A DNA stretch of 24,524 nucleotides from Candidatus Omnitrophota bacterium (GCA_028718265.1 JAQUMG010000007.1:1-24524); one strand, 5' to 3'. Shown: positions 8,712 to 15,039, numbered from the stretch's first letter. Numbers and translations: made by a program. Notes: generated from the letters alone by a model not told the origin.

Positions 8712-10043
8712 TTATAATATCGAAAGGTACTTATCCAGCTCGTGCTGTGGTACTTGTATCCTGTAGTCATCCCATTCTTTTTTCTTAAGCTCTATAAACC
8801 GCGGGAAGATATGCTCTCCCAGCGTCTTTTTTACAATCTCGCTGTTTTCGGCTATCGAAACAGCCTGGCCCAGACTATCGGGCAGAGTCTCTATCCCCTT
8901 CTCTTTTCTTTCAGAATCAGTAAGATGGTAAAGGTTCAGTTCCATTGGAGCGGGAACTTTATATTTTTTCTCAATGCCGTCGAGTCCCGCGTGAAGCATG
9001 GCCGCAAAAGTAAGATACGGATTACATGCGGGATCGCAGGCCCTGAATTCGCACCTTGTTGCCTGTTCCTTACCCGGGTAGTAATGCGGCACTCTTACTA
9101 GCGCGCTTCTGTTTCTTCTGCTCCAGGCAATGTAAACAGGGGCTTCATACCCGGGTACAAGCCTTTTGTACGAATTAGTCGTCTGAGCAAAAATGACTGC
9201 TATCTCTCTTGCGTGTTTTAAGAGTCCCGCTATATAGCTGCGCGCCGTATCTGACAAGTTGTCCTTAGACTTTGCATCAAAGAAAGCGTTTTTAGTTCCT
9301 TTGAACAGAGACTGATGCGTATGCATGCCTGAGCCATTCTGGCCGAAAATAGGCTTCGGCATAAAAGTGGCATAAACACCGAATTTGCTCGCTATTTCTT
9401 TTACTGTGACTTTGTAAGTTATAACGCTGTCCGCCATAAAGAGCGCATCTTTATATCGCATATCTATTTCATGCTGTGATGGCGCTACTTCATGATGGGA
9501 ATATTCTATCTGGACCCCCAAAGACTCAAGCGCTAACACCGTTTCCCGCCTCAGATCGCTTGCGACATCCAGGGTCGTCAGGTCAAAATAACCGCCTTTA
9601 TCAAGTATTTCAGCGCTTGAATCGCTTTTGAAATAGAAGAATTCCAGCTCCGGCCCAAGGTAAAAATGATCAAACCCCATTTTCTTCGCCCTTTGAAGAG
9701 CTTTCTTTAATACATACCTTGGATCGCCCTCATAAGGCGTTCTGTCGGGGTTGAGAATATCGCATATCATCCTTGCTACGGCTTTTTCTTTAGGCCGCCA
9801 GGGTAATATAACAAATGTCTCAGGATCAGGCATGGCTATCATGTCCGATTCCTCAATATCCTGATATCCTGTTATGGATGAGCCGTCAAAACCCATTCCG
9901 CTTTCCAATGCCCCTTCAAGTTCGGAATCGGTTATTGAAAAACTCTTTACCTGGCCTAATACGTCCGTAAACCACAGCCTTATGAACTTGACGTCATGTG
10001 CTTTGGCCAGCTTTAATATCTCTTCCTTTGTCTTCTTTGCCAT
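8712..10043 (-). CDS. glnA: Glutamine synthetase, type I (alpha-like)
   Basis: This 443-residue enzyme makes glutamine from glutamate, ammonia and ATP, the ammonium-capturing step of the GS-GOGAT cycle. Visible motifs are GFDGSS near the N-terminus, the metal-binding GPELEFFYF segment, the NGSGMHTHQS loop, NSYKRLVPGYEAP (flap and ammonia site) and the CDPACNPYLTFA segment. The length of about 440 and the segment NLYHLTDSERKEKGIETLP, instead of the NLYDLPPEE adenylylation loop of GSI-beta, point to the alpha type, so adenylylation control is unlikely (family inference). RBS AAGGAGG lies six bases before the ATG. It follows a leader with an antiterminator-type structure and heads the glnA-HTH-gltB-gltD run. 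Confidence 0.97.
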   Translation of the reverse strand: MAKKTKEEILKLAKAHDVKFIRLWFTDVLGQVKSFSITDSELEGALESGMGFDGSSITGYQDIEESDMIAMPDPETFVILPWRPKEKAVARMICDILNPDRTPYEGDPRYVLKKALQRAKKMGFDHFYLGPELEFFYFKSDSSAEILDKGGYFDLTTLDVASDLRRETVLALESLGVQIEYSHHEVAPSQHEIDMRYKDALFMADSVITYKVTVKEIASKFGVYATFMPKPIFGQNGSGMHTHQSLFKGTKNAFFDAKSKDNLSDTARSYIAGLLKHAREIAVIFAQTTNSYKRLVPGYEAPVYIAWSRRNRSALVRVPHYYPGKEQATRCEFRACDPACNPYLTFAAMLHAGLDGIEKKYKVPAPMELNLYHLTDSERKEKGIETLPDSLGQAVSIAENSEIVKKTLGEHIFPRFIELKKKEWDDYRIQVPQHELDKYLSIL

Positions 10044-10055
10044 GTTATCCTCCTT

Positions 10056-10097
10056 AAATAAATAAGGCGTCCTTAATCAAACTTTTAAGAACGCCTT
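10056..10097 (-). terminator. Intrinsic terminator in the glnA leader
   Basis: On the minus strand, arms at 10085-10097 and 10064-10076 form a 13-bp stem (one G-U) with an 8-base loop, followed by TTATTTATTT. It sits between the PII gene and glnA, only about 20 bases from the glnA start. Its 5' arm shares bases with hairpin P2 of the leader, so the two folds exclude each other. The U-tract is interrupted by A, so termination may be partial. Confidence 0.8.
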
Positions 10098-10132
10098 TGT
10101 TCCTTCAAGATTAATATGCACAAACTTTGTGC
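10087..10132 (-). promoter_or_regulatory. Two-hairpin ANTAR-type antiterminator leader of glnA
   Basis: Read on the minus strand, P1 is GCAC-AAAGTTT-GTGC (10118-10132) and P2 is AGGAAC-AAAGGC-GTTCTT (10087-10104). P2 has a six-base loop with A1 and G4, the signature of RNA sites bound by ANTAR proteins. P1 keeps A1 and G4 but has a seven-base loop, or five if the outer A-U pairs. The 3' arm of P2 is part of the following terminator stem. An ANTAR regulator stabilising P2 would prevent termination and switch on glnA-gltBD. Confidence 0.7.
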
Positions 10133-10142
10133 CTCTATAACC

Positions 10143-10171
10143 AAAATACTGCTTTCACCCTACATAAGTAA
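10143..10171 (-). promoter_or_regulatory. Weak candidate promoter before the glnA leader
   Basis: A TATTTT -10 (10143-10148) with 17-base spacing to TTACTT (10166-10171) places a start just before hairpin P1, at nearly the same distance as the much better promoter of the upstream leader at 13,5xx. The -35 match is poor. No sigma54 GG-N10-GC pattern was seen. Read-through from the amtB-PII transcript is an alternative source of this RNA. Confidence 0.3.
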
Positions 10172-10211
10172 AAAACAACCCCTTTTGGTAACCCCAAGAT
10201 TCAAAAAAAGT

Positions 10212-10553
10212 TTACCCTACAGCTTCCCCGCCGCGTTCGCCCGTTCTTATCCGGATGCATTCGGCAAGGTCAAGAATAAATATCTTTCCGTCTCCGATTC
10301 CGCCGGTTTGAGCACCTTTCATTACGGCCGATACGGCCGATTCGACATAGGTTTCGTTGACCGCGATCTCCAGCCTGACTTTTTTGAGCAGGTTTCCGGT
10401 CTCTTTCCTGCCGCGGTATACCTGAGTGGCGCCTTTTTGCCTTCCGCAGCCCAGGACATTGCTTACCGTTTTGAGGTATATCTCTTTATTATCAAGTTCT
10501 TTCAGAACATCCTCAAGTTTGTGCGGTTGAATTATAGCAATGATTAATTTCAT
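10212..10553 (-). CDS. PII nitrogen regulatory protein (GlnB/GlnK family)
   Basis: This 113-residue PII signal protein would be a trimer that binds ATP/ADP and 2-oxoglutarate and controls AmtB by plugging it. Family motifs are GCGRQKG before the T-loop, VYRG at 45-48, TGGIGDGKIF (B-loop, 83-92) and IRIRTGERG (C-loop). The position of the uridylylated Tyr51 is Glu (YRGRKETG), while Tyr46 remains, so control by GlnD-type uridylylation is unlikely at the usual site. The gene follows amtB by 53 bases in the conserved amtB-PII pairing, so GlnK is the likely role. RBS CGGAGG is six bases from the ATG at 10553. Confidence 0.95.
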   Translation of the reverse strand: MKLIIAIIQPHKLEDVLKELDNKEIYLKTVSNVLGCGRQKGATQVYRGRKETGNLLKKVRLEIAVNETYVESAVSAVMKGAQTGGIGDGKIFILDLAECIRIRTGERGGEAVG

Positions 10554-10558
10554 ACGTT

Positions 10559-10600
10559 ACCTCCGATTTGCCCTAGACTTGCCCGTGTGCAAGTTTAGGG
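10559..10600 (-). promoter_or_regulatory. Stem-loop and repeated ribosome-binding box before the PII gene
   Basis: The amtB-PII gap folds on the minus strand into an 11-bp stem with one mismatch (CCCTAaACTTGC paired with GCAAGTcTAGGG, 10571-10600, loop ACACGG). It is followed directly by AGGGCAAATCGGAGGT (10559-10574). The same 16 bases occur before amtB. There is no U-tract, so this is not a terminator. It may set message stability or initiation. Confidence 0.5.
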
Positions 10601-10606
10601 GCTACA

Positions 10607-11842
10607 TTAATCTAACACCGTATACGCGCTTTCTTCGTGCTGGGTAATATCAAGGCCTATTACTTCCTCCTCATCGGACACCCTTAACCCCATAATCGCG
10701 TCGAGCACTTTAAGCAATATAAAAGTAACTGTCACAGAATAGGCTATGGTCGCTATGACACCGATTGATTGCACTGCAAACTGTGCGGGATTGCCGAATA
10801 AAAGGCCGTTATTCCCTGCCGCGTTTATTATCTTTTGCGCGAAAAGCCCTGTTGCTAAAGCCCCCACCGTGCCGCCCACGCCATGTACGCCAAAGGCATC
10901 CAAACTGTCGTCATAACCGAATTTTAATTTTATAACGGCGACTGCTATATAGCACACCGCGCCGACTATCAAGCCTATAGACATAGCAGATAAGGGGGAC
11001 ACGAAGCCTGCAGCTGGCGTTACGGCAACCAGCCCTGCAACGGCCCCGGTTGCGCCTCCAAGGAGAGTGGGCCTTCCTATTATCATCTTTTCTATAAGCA
11101 TCCATGTAAGGGCTGCGGATGCCGCGGCGGTATTAGTAGCGATAAAGGCGGAAACTGCAAGTTCGTTAGCTCCCAAAGCGCTTCCAGCATTAAACCCAAA
11201 CCAACCGAACCACAACAAAGCAGCGCCTATTATGGTAAGAGGCAGGTTATGCGGAGGCATCGGCTCGCGGCCATAGCCCTTTCTTTTTCCGATCATTAAG
11301 GCGCATACAAGTGCAGATATACCTGAAGATATGTGAACCACTGTACCCCCCGCAAAGTCCAAAGCACCTTTGTTTCTGAGCCAACCGCCGGCTCCCCATA
11401 CCCAGTGGCATACCGGATCATATACAAGAGTTGCCCATAACAGGGTAAATATAATATATGTAGAAAACTTCATTCTTTCGGCAAATGCGCCCGTTATCAG
11501 AGCCGGCGTAATAACCGCGAACATCATTTGATATGTCATAAATAATAGATGCGGTATGGTCGCCGCGTAGTCGGCGTTAGGCGACATGCCTACGCCCTTT
11601 AAGCCAAACCATTTAAGGCTTCCTATAAAATGCCCTATGTCGGGGCCGAATGAAAGGCTGTAGCCCCATAATATCCACTGTATGCTGATAAGACAGAGGA
11701 CGAAAAAAGACTGCATCATGGTCGCAAGGACGTTTTTCCTCCTCACCAACCCGCCGTAAAACAGCGCTAGGCCCGGTATAGTCATAAGCATAACCAGCGC
11801 CGTAGACATCAGTATCCACGCCGTATCTCCTGAATTTATCAT
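10607..11842 (-). CDS. amtB: Ammonium transporter, Amt/MEP family
   Basis: This 411-residue inner-membrane protein has the usual run of about 11 hydrophobic helices. The conserved pore residues are visible: Asp162 in DFAGGTVVHISSG, the twin histidines His170 and His320 (AFGVHGVGGT), Phe108 as gate, and GFNAGSA after helix 5. The N-terminus MINSGDTAWILMSTALVMLM looks like mature Amt without a long signal. The C-terminal tail ends in DEEEVIGLDITQHEESAY, the conserved cytoplasmic tail that couples the trimer and meets PII (EVxGLDxxxHxExAY). It lies between a predicted outer-membrane protein and PII, so the unit covers passage across both membranes and its control. RBS GGAGG at five to seven bases. 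Confidence 0.97.
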   Translation of the reverse strand: MINSGDTAWILMSTALVMLMTIPGLALFYGGLVRRKNVLATMMQSFFVLCLISIQWILWGYSLSFGPDIGHFIGSLKWFGLKGVGMSPNADYAATIPHLLFMTYQMMFAVITPALITGAFAERMKFSTYIIFTLLWATLVYDPVCHWVWGAGGWLRNKGALDFAGGTVVHISSGISALVCALMIGKRKGYGREPMPPHNLPLTIIGAALLWFGWFGFNAGSALGANELAVSAFIATNTAAASAALTWMLIEKMIIGRPTLLGGATGAVAGLVAVTPAAGFVSPLSAMSIGLIVGAVCYIAVAVIKLKFGYDDSLDAFGVHGVGGTVGALATGLFAQKIINAAGNNGLLFGNPAQFAVQSIGVIATIAYSVTVTFILLKVLDAIMGLRVSDEEEVIGLDITQHEESAYTVLD

Positions 11843-11847
11843 ATGTG

Positions 11848-11904
11848 ACCTCCGATTTGCCCTCTATCGCTCGTAAGCAAATCGTCCCGAGCTTGCCGAG
11901 GGAC
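11848..11904 (-). promoter_or_regulatory. Hairpins and repeated ribosome-binding box before amtB
   Basis: The 65-base gap after the outer-membrane gene holds AGGGCAAATCGGAGGT (11848-11863), identical to the box before the PII gene. Part of it can pair: GATTTGC (11877-11883) with GCAAATC (11854-11860), placing a 7-bp stem next to the Shine-Dalgarno. A second short stem GTCCC/GGGAC lies upstream (11884-11904). No U-tract follows, so control of translation or stability is more likely than termination. Confidence 0.45.
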
Positions 11905-11907
11905 TAT

Positions 11908-12684
11908 TTAAAAATTGATATCTACCTGTATTGTGGCCGTATCCGCGAGATCGCGATTGTTGTAAAACTGATAACCGGCGAGTACGGATGTGCTTGGTGT
12001 AAACTGCCATGAAAACCCTAAATTAAAAGTGCCGTAAGAAGATTTTGTTCCCTGATATTCTACGCATAACCAGAGTTTATCGCTAATTTCTGACATTGTC
12101 CTTTCCCATGCCGCCAAAAGACCGTGATTATCGCTTTCGCCGTCACCGTCTAAGAGCAGGTCTCTATTTCCCCAGAAATAGCCGATTGAAAATCGGCCGA
12201 GTGAAACGTCTTTTACTGAAAACGTTTTCGCCAGTTCTCCATAAATCACATTGTAAGTGGTCTTCCTGGACTCAGTCCCTATATCGTATACACCAAAAGC
12301 AGCTGCCGGCAGGTATTTTCCATATTTAAAAGTCTCTTTAAAGGCATCTTCCGGAACAGCCAGCTTGGCGTTTAAATATATAGGATAGCTATCAAGGTTC
12401 CCGTATCCGGTTTTGTAATCAAACCCTGCTTCAGCGTTCAATTTTTTGAACGGCAGCATGCCGAAAGTAAGGCCTGTGTTTGTTATCGTGGTTGCCCGGC
12501 TTCCGTCGCCATTTTTTTCAGTGGGTATATATACATCCGCCGTGATATGGCCGGTGCCCCATGCCTGCGTATCCGTAGAAGGTGCCCATATGTGTGTTGA
12601 CGCAGTCCCGTGCGCATATTCCGGATTGCAAAGTGCAAGCAATAAAATGATTGCTGATATTAATAACAGTTTAAGGTTTTTCAT
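11908..12684 (-). CDS. Predicted outer-membrane beta-barrel protein preceding amtB
   Basis: This 258-residue protein begins with a signal peptide (MKNLKLLLISAIILLLAL, likely cleaved after AHG near residue 26). The rest is built of alternating polar/aromatic strands separated by short turns and ends in IQVDINF, a terminal Phe typical of proteins inserted by the BAM machinery. The mature start STHIWAPSTDTQAW stands out. About 8-12 strands would fit, so a small barrel. I do not recognise a characterised homologue. Position directly upstream of amtB suggests a channel for ammonium or small amines across the outer membrane, which is inference. The ATG abuts the U-tract of a terminator and has no Shine-Dalgarno of its own. 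Confidence 0.85.
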   Translation of the reverse strand: MKNLKLLLISAIILLLALCNPEYAHGTASTHIWAPSTDTQAWGTGHITADVYIPTEKNGDGSRATTITNTGLTFGMLPFKKLNAEAGFDYKTGYGNLDSYPIYLNAKLAVPEDAFKETFKYGKYLPAAAFGVYDIGTESRKTTYNVIYGELAKTFSVKDVSLGRFSIGYFWGNRDLLLDGDGESDNHGLLAAWERTMSEISDKLWLCVEYQGTKSSYGTFNLGFSWQFTPSTSVLAGYQFYNNRDLADTATIQVDINF

Positions 12685-12713
12685 ATAAAAATTAAAGCGT
12701 TCGCAGGCGGCAT
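12681..12713 (-). CDS. Possible 10-codon leader ORF coupled to the barrel gene
   Basis: ATG at 12713 has AAAAGG six bases upstream and encodes MPPANALIFI. Its TGA overlaps the ATG of the barrel gene as ATGA. Most of it lies in the loop and 3' arm of the leader terminator. Since the barrel gene lacks a ribosome site, re-initiation after this mini-ORF would explain its translation. It may also be chance. Confidence 0.35.
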   Translation of the reverse strand: MPPANALIFI

Positions 12714-12736
12714 GTTTCGCCTTTTCGAACGCCTTT
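12685..12736 (-). terminator. Intrinsic terminator before the barrel-amtB-PII genes
   Basis: Minus-strand arms at 12726-12736 and 12694-12703 pair over 10 bp with one bulged base (AAAGgCGTTCG with CGAACGCTTT). An inner stem AGGCG/CGCCT (12705-12709 with 12718-12722) caps it, and AATTTTTAT follows. The 5' arm overlaps hairpin P2 of the leader. Confidence 0.75.
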
Positions 12737-12758
12737 GTCTAAACACGACTATGTGCTT
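12728..12758 (-). promoter_or_regulatory. Two-hairpin ANTAR-type leader between the sigma gene and the barrel gene
   Basis: P1 is AAGCAC-ATAGTC-GTGTTT (12741-12758; one G-U), a six-base loop with A1 and G4. P2 is short, GAC-AAAGGC-GTT (12728-12739), with the same loop AAAGGC as the glnA leader but only three pairs, one of them G-U. Its 3' arm enters the terminator. P1 begins nine bases after the stop of the sigma gene, so this element acts inside a transcript rather than behind its own promoter. Confidence 0.6.
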
Positions 12759-12767
12759 TACACCAGT

Positions 12768-13295
12768 TTAAAGTAAATTATCGGGTATTTTGGTAACCTT
12801 CTTTTGCCATTTTTGCATAATTTTTTTCTTATACTTTAGCACCATGACATGAGATATGCCCAATTCTTTCGCAGCTTCTCTTGCGGTCTTACCCTCAAGT
12901 AATAAAGAAAAAACCCGCTTTTCGCGATCCGTAAGTCCTGCATTTTTTATATCTTCAATGCCGATGTTCTGATCGGCATTGGTTAAACGGCTGTTCCTTT
13001 TATCTTCCAATACATCGCCAAGTTTTAGTCCCTCAGGAGTTACTATTTCATCGATGCTTAAAATAAGAGCCTTTGGTCTTCCTTTTCTCAAAAAATTCAG
13101 TATATGAAATTCGCAACCCTTAATCACATAAGCTTCGTTTATTCCTATGGGCATGCCTTGGCTATAATTATTCCAAAGAAATAAACACATTTCCTGAAAT
13201 AAGTCCTCGGCATCGTAAAAGCTGTAAAAAACGTGTTTTCTTGCTATGGCCCTTAACGCAGGCGTTATCTTTTCGAGTAATATCTTAAAATCCAT
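12768..13295 (-). CDS. ECF-like RNA polymerase sigma factor (sigma70 family)
   Basis: This 175-residue protein has a region-2-like segment at about 8-45 (YSFYDAEDLFQEMCLFLW, compare DAEDLVQEVFLRLW) followed by NFLRKGRPK. A region-4 helix-turn-helix lies at about 120-165 (LTDREKRVFSLLLEGKTARE, then AAKELGISHVMVLKYKK). Length and layout fit a small sigma factor with regions 2 and 4 only. No anti-sigma gene is adjacent. It is the first gene behind the double leader, and the barrel-amtB-PII genes follow, so it may direct nitrogen-limitation promoters (inference). A LuxR-type HTH regulator is the alternative. The RBS AAGGAAG is rather far (about 11 bases) from the ATG. Confidence 0.75.
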   Translation of the reverse strand: MDFKILLEKITPALRAIARKHVFYSFYDAEDLFQEMCLFLWNNYSQGMPIGINEAYVIKGCEFHILNFLRKGRPKALILSIDEIVTPEGLKLGDVLEDKRNSRLTNADQNIGIEDIKNAGLTDREKRVFSLLLEGKTAREAAKELGISHVMVLKYKKKIMQKWQKKVTKIPDNLL

Positions 13296-13310
13296 CTGGC
13301 ACCAGCTTCC

Positions 13311-13360
13311 TTAAAATAAAAAGGGCATCCGGATGCCGTATCCCGGCATCGAATGCCCTT
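13311..13360 (-). terminator. Second intrinsic terminator before the sigma gene
   Basis: On the minus strand AAGGGCAT pairs with ATGCCCTT and an inner GATGCC pairs with GGCATC around a seven-base loop. TTTTATTTT follows. This is a very stable stem with a good U-tract, ending about 16 bases before the sigma gene start. GGGC of the 5' arm is shared with P2 of the leader. Confidence 0.9.
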
Positions 13361-13389
13361 CGTTGGGCCGTGAGAAGTCCTTTCTTCTC
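13355..13389 (-). promoter_or_regulatory. Canonical two-hairpin ANTAR-type leader before the sigma gene
   Basis: P1 is GAGAAG-AAAGGA-CTTCTC (13372-13389), a perfect 6-bp stem. After the three-base linker ACG comes P2, GCCC-AACGAA-GGGC (13355-13368). Both loops have six bases with A at 1 and G at 4, and P2 overlaps the terminator. This matches the described architecture of ANTAR target RNAs (EutV, NasR) in every respect and is the best copy in the window. Confidence 0.82.
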
Positions 13390-13443
13390 TATCTCATTGT
13401 GCAGCTATAAGTTACGTCAATTTGCTTAGTGACTCATCCGCTC

Positions 13444-13470
13444 AAAAAAATAGGCGTTCTTTCGAACGCC
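13444..13470 (-). terminator. First intrinsic terminator of the nitrogen block
   Basis: GGCGTTC-GAAA-GAACGCC (13453-13470, 7 bp with a GAAA tetraloop) followed by TATTTTTTT on the minus strand. It lies about 45-70 bases after the promoter, so most transcripts would end at once unless P2 of the leader forms. Confidence 0.92.
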
Positions 13471-13511
13471 GCTTTGTGTTCCTTCTATAAGACACACTCT
13501 TTGTGCCTTAT
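13464..13511 (-). promoter_or_regulatory. Promoter-proximal two-hairpin ANTAR-type leader
   Basis: P1 is a 9-bp stem with one G-U (ATAAGGCAC paired with GTGTCTTAT, 13487-13511) closing the loop AAAGAGT. P2 is GAACAC-AAAGCG-GCGTTC (13464-13481) with one A-C mismatch and a six-base loop having A1 and G4. The 3' arm of P2 is the 5' arm of the first terminator. P1 has seven loop bases, as in the glnA leader. A second complete leader follows within about 75 bases. Confidence 0.7.
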
Positions 13512-13518
13512 CAGTTAA

Positions 13519-13547
13519 AGTATATCACGCCGCATGTAGTTTGTCAA
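13519..13547 (-). promoter_or_regulatory. Strong sigma70-type promoter of the nitrogen block
   Basis: On the minus strand TTGACA (13542-13547), 17 bases, TATACT (13519-13524). This is close to the consensus, and the start would fall just before hairpin P1. It is a constitutive-looking promoter, which fits control after initiation by the leaders. Confidence 0.85.
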
Positions 13548-13585
13548 GTAAGTTTTTGGTAAGGAAAATTGGCTGCTTTAGGAAT

Positions 13586-14923
13586 TTAAGAGCCTCCCGC
13601 GAACGGATGCAAGCCTTTCTTCACTTGTTGGTGAAAATACAGGCTGCAGATTATCCACGACATATTCAATTTCTTACCGCGCCACGCCCGCAGCAGAATA
13701 GAGCGCAGACTATAAAAACGCTTCAACCCCTGCCAATAATGTTTTTCAAATTCGTCCGGTGACATCTGTTTCGGCCGGATGACAAGATGCCAAGCATCAT
13801 ACAAAGAATAATTTTCGTGAACCAGACGATTATCTTTCTTAAAATCGTCATAACAAGCTGTCCCGGGTACAGGGGTGAGCACCCAGGGAATAATAGCGTC
13901 TATGTTCAGCTCTATTGACTGTTCTATTGTCCGATCGATTATTTGAGCCGTATCGTGATCCATTCCGAAAATAAGGCTGGCAAACAGATCAATACCGGCT
14001 TCCTTAAAACCGTTCACAATGTCCTTAAAATCCAGCTTTGAACTTTGATGTTTATCCATTGAAATCAAATTATTTTTATCAATCGATTCGATCCCCACAA
14101 AAGCTGTCCGGCAGCCGCTTTCGGCAGCTAACCGCAGTAGTTCGGGGCTTTTGATCATCCTACTTTCAAACTGACCGAGCCACTGGATCCCCAGCGGCTT
14201 TATGGCCTGAAATAACTCCTTGGCTCGTTCCGGATTTATAACAATATTATCGTCCGTAAACATTATATGTTTTGCCCCATAATGTTTTATCTCATCGACA
14301 ACTTCACCGATGGGGCGATAACGCATCTTTTTCCCGAAATAACGCGTTACAAGACAAAATCTGCAGTTATGCGGACATCCTCTGCTTGTCTCAATCAGCA
14401 CAAGAGGATTTTTTGCGCTTACAAAAGATCCAAGGTATTTTTTGTGATTAAGCAGATCAAAGCGGGCGTGAGGTAAACCTGAAAGTTGCGGAGGAGTGGC
14501 ACATTCATAACGTCTTCGTAATCGCCCTTTTTCGAAATCATCAAGGATGCCCTCCCATGTTTCGTCCACTTCGCCGCTTACAAAAGATTCAAAAACACCG
14601 CTTTTCTCTACCATATCGTGGACGGAAAACGCTCCGACGCCTCCGATGATAGAAGGTACGCCACGCTTTCGAAACTCTTTGGCTATGTCTATCGCACGAG
14701 GTATATGGCGAAGCATACCTGTCAACGCTACCAGATCAACGTCTTCATCGAAATTTAACTCATCCACTAATTCATCAATAATCCGCGCTTCATACCGTGC
14801 CGGCGTAAGAGCCGCAAGATAAGGGAGCGTTCGTGAGGGGACAAATGAGTATTTACTCTTTATCAGGCAGTTTTTGCTGTCGTAGGATGAGGGATAAACA
14901 AACAATATCTTCTTCTTGCTCAT
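13586..14923 (-). CDS. Radical SAM protein with N-terminal B12-binding-type domain
   Basis: This 445-residue protein has an N-terminal Rossmann-like domain of the B12-binding type (about 5-135; VDLVALTGM, then PSIIGGVGAF) without a clear DxHxxG. The radical SAM core follows, with the cluster cysteines 183, 187 and 190 (SRGCPHNCRFC) and GIESIDKNNL further on. This is the class B methylase/cyclase-like layout (BchE, HpnJ, HpnR groups). The substrate cannot be told from sequence. It has its own promoter and RBS (GGAGA, about six bases upstream) and ends 38 bases before the nitrogen-block promoter, with no terminator visible between. No partner genes adjoin it. Confidence 0.88.
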   Translation of the reverse strand: MSKKKILFVYPSSYDSKNCLIKSKYSFVPSRTLPYLAALTPARYEARIIDELVDELNFDEDVDLVALTGMLRHIPRAIDIAKEFRKRGVPSIIGGVGAFSVHDMVEKSGVFESFVSGEVDETWEGILDDFEKGRLRRRYECATPPQLSGLPHARFDLLNHKKYLGSFVSAKNPLVLIETSRGCPHNCRFCLVTRYFGKKMRYRPIGEVVDEIKHYGAKHIMFTDDNIVINPERAKELFQAIKPLGIQWLGQFESRMIKSPELLRLAAESGCRTAFVGIESIDKNNLISMDKHQSSKLDFKDIVNGFKEAGIDLFASLIFGMDHDTAQIIDRTIEQSIELNIDAIIPWVLTPVPGTACYDDFKKDNRLVHENYSLYDAWHLVIRPKQMSPDEFEKHYWQGLKRFYSLRSILLRAWRGKKLNMSWIICSLYFHQQVKKGLHPFAGGS

Positions 14924-14964
14924 TTCAAATCTCCATGTATATTGCCATCAGGTGCAGCAAATAT

Positions 14965-14993
14965 ATTATACAACCTTCTGCCAGACATAGCAA
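14965..14993 (-). promoter_or_regulatory. Promoter of the radical SAM gene
   Basis: TTGCTA (14988-14993), 17 bases, TATAAT (14965-14970) on the minus strand, about 40 bases before the ATG. The -10 is perfect. Confidence 0.75.
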
Positions 14994-15039
14994 ATACTCA
15001 GGTTCAACTGAGCCGCTCATTAAGAAACCAGATATAGGA

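Noticed and set aside
10044..10211. Glutamine riboswitch (glnA RNA or downstream-peptide motif) before glnA
   Set aside because: The three-stem junction and conserved core of those RNAs were not found; two stacked A-x-x-G hairpins plus a terminator explain the region better.
10133..10211. Sigma54 promoter before glnA
   Set aside because: No GG and GC at the -24/-12 spacing was seen, despite GGGG runs in the stretch.
12768..13295. The sigma-like gene as the cognate ANTAR antiterminator
   Set aside because: Its C-terminus is a helix-turn-helix of sigma region 4 type, not the three-helix ANTAR pattern, and no receiver domain is present.
13296..13547. T-box or amino-acid leader peptide control of the sigma gene
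   Set aside because: No T-box bulge sequence, specifier stem or codon-rich leader peptide was found.
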